DNA from: Sessilibacter corallicola | Lineage (GTDB): Bacteria > Pseudomonadota > Gammaproteobacteria > Pseudomonadales > Cellvibrionaceae | DNA length: 64,000 bases | Direction of reading: 5' to 3' | Assembly: GCF_021290925.1 (NCBI RefSeq) | Contig: NZ_JAJSLX010000002.1 | Coordinates: 709,001 to 773,000 of the forward strand | Part shown: in pieces, positions 63,824 through 64,000 of the stretch | Numbering within the stretch: position 1 is the stretch's first letter | How the letters are laid out: each line of letters begins with the position of its first letter | Position numbers and translations under genes: made by a program | The notes under the pieces: model-generated | Database searches by the model: none | Seen by the model: the letters and a program-made list of their open reading frames with translations, nothing else | Told to the model about the DNA's origin: nothing

Positions 63824-64000
63824 AATTGAAAATTACCTGTTCTTAATTAACTAATTGCCAACGCTTGGTACGTGGCTTTGTTCAATAATAATATTCGGTG
63901 TTTCGCGAAAAAGGATTTATTGATCTCTTCGACAATACACCGAGAATGTTAAATCTTAAGTACTAGCTACATTGCATGGACCTTATCTTGTCGTGGTTTT

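Overview
The window looks like a chromosomal segment of a marine-type gammaproteobacterium (Pseudomonadales / Oceanospirillales / Cellvibrionales-like). The basis is a complete rnfABCDGE operon, ampD-ampE, fxsA-groES-groEL with a sigma-32 type promoter, the gammaproteobacterial families DUF1631 and DUF3549, a class I fumarase, dinG, sbcB and yajQ. Genus cannot be fixed from sequence reading alone. I see no rRNA, tRNA, CRISPR array, IS element, integrase or replication origin.

Layout. 1-8.4 kb: a small membrane protein, the Rnf electron-transport operon on the minus strand with a repeat-extended RnfC, and a membrane-anchored retropepsin-like protease. 9.4-18.6 kb: a DUF1631 protein, ampD-ampE, yajQ, then a minus-strand run of DUF481 outer-membrane-type protein, alkyltransferase-like protein, AmpG-like permease and a two-gene ABC-2 exporter. 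AmpD, AmpE and the AmpG-like permease together suggest a muropeptide-recycling neighbourhood. 19-23 kb: fxsA, groESL and a coiled-coil membrane protein. 23.5-25.6 kb: an AT-rich three-gene cassette (degenerate adenylate-forming protein, GNAT, haem-oxygenase-like diiron protein). 25.7-29.6 kb: a LysR regulator divergent from an FAD/Fe-S D-lactate dehydrogenase, with an iteron-like operator array between them.

29.8-34.4 kb is an AT-rich accessory island, all genes on the minus strand: a GNAT, two tandem tiny paralogous proteins, a YaaC-like protein translationally coupled to a nucleoside-deoxyribosyltransferase-like protein, and a BRO-N protein. 34.4-42 kb is a five-gene SWIM / DUF5691 / MoxR AAA+ / DUF5682 / vWA operon related to E. 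coli yehLMPQ, followed by a decayed duplicate of the vWA gene's 3' end. The island and the MoxR-vWA operon side by side resemble a conflict or defence locus, and are the most likely place for a little-described system.

42.5-64 kb is mostly housekeeping (fumarase, pterin dehydratase, exonuclease I, aspartate carbamoyltransferase, YchJ, acyltransferase, DinG) interspersed with orphans: a C2-like / DUF1566-like protein, an RRM protein carrying a signal peptide, a NYN-domain protein, a PEGA-like lipoprotein, DUF2971, EF-hand, DUF3549, a kynureninase-like PLP enzyme, an AraC-like regulator with an eroded second HTH, and a periplasmic YHS protein. Family assignments rest on motif recognition by eye; no database search was run.
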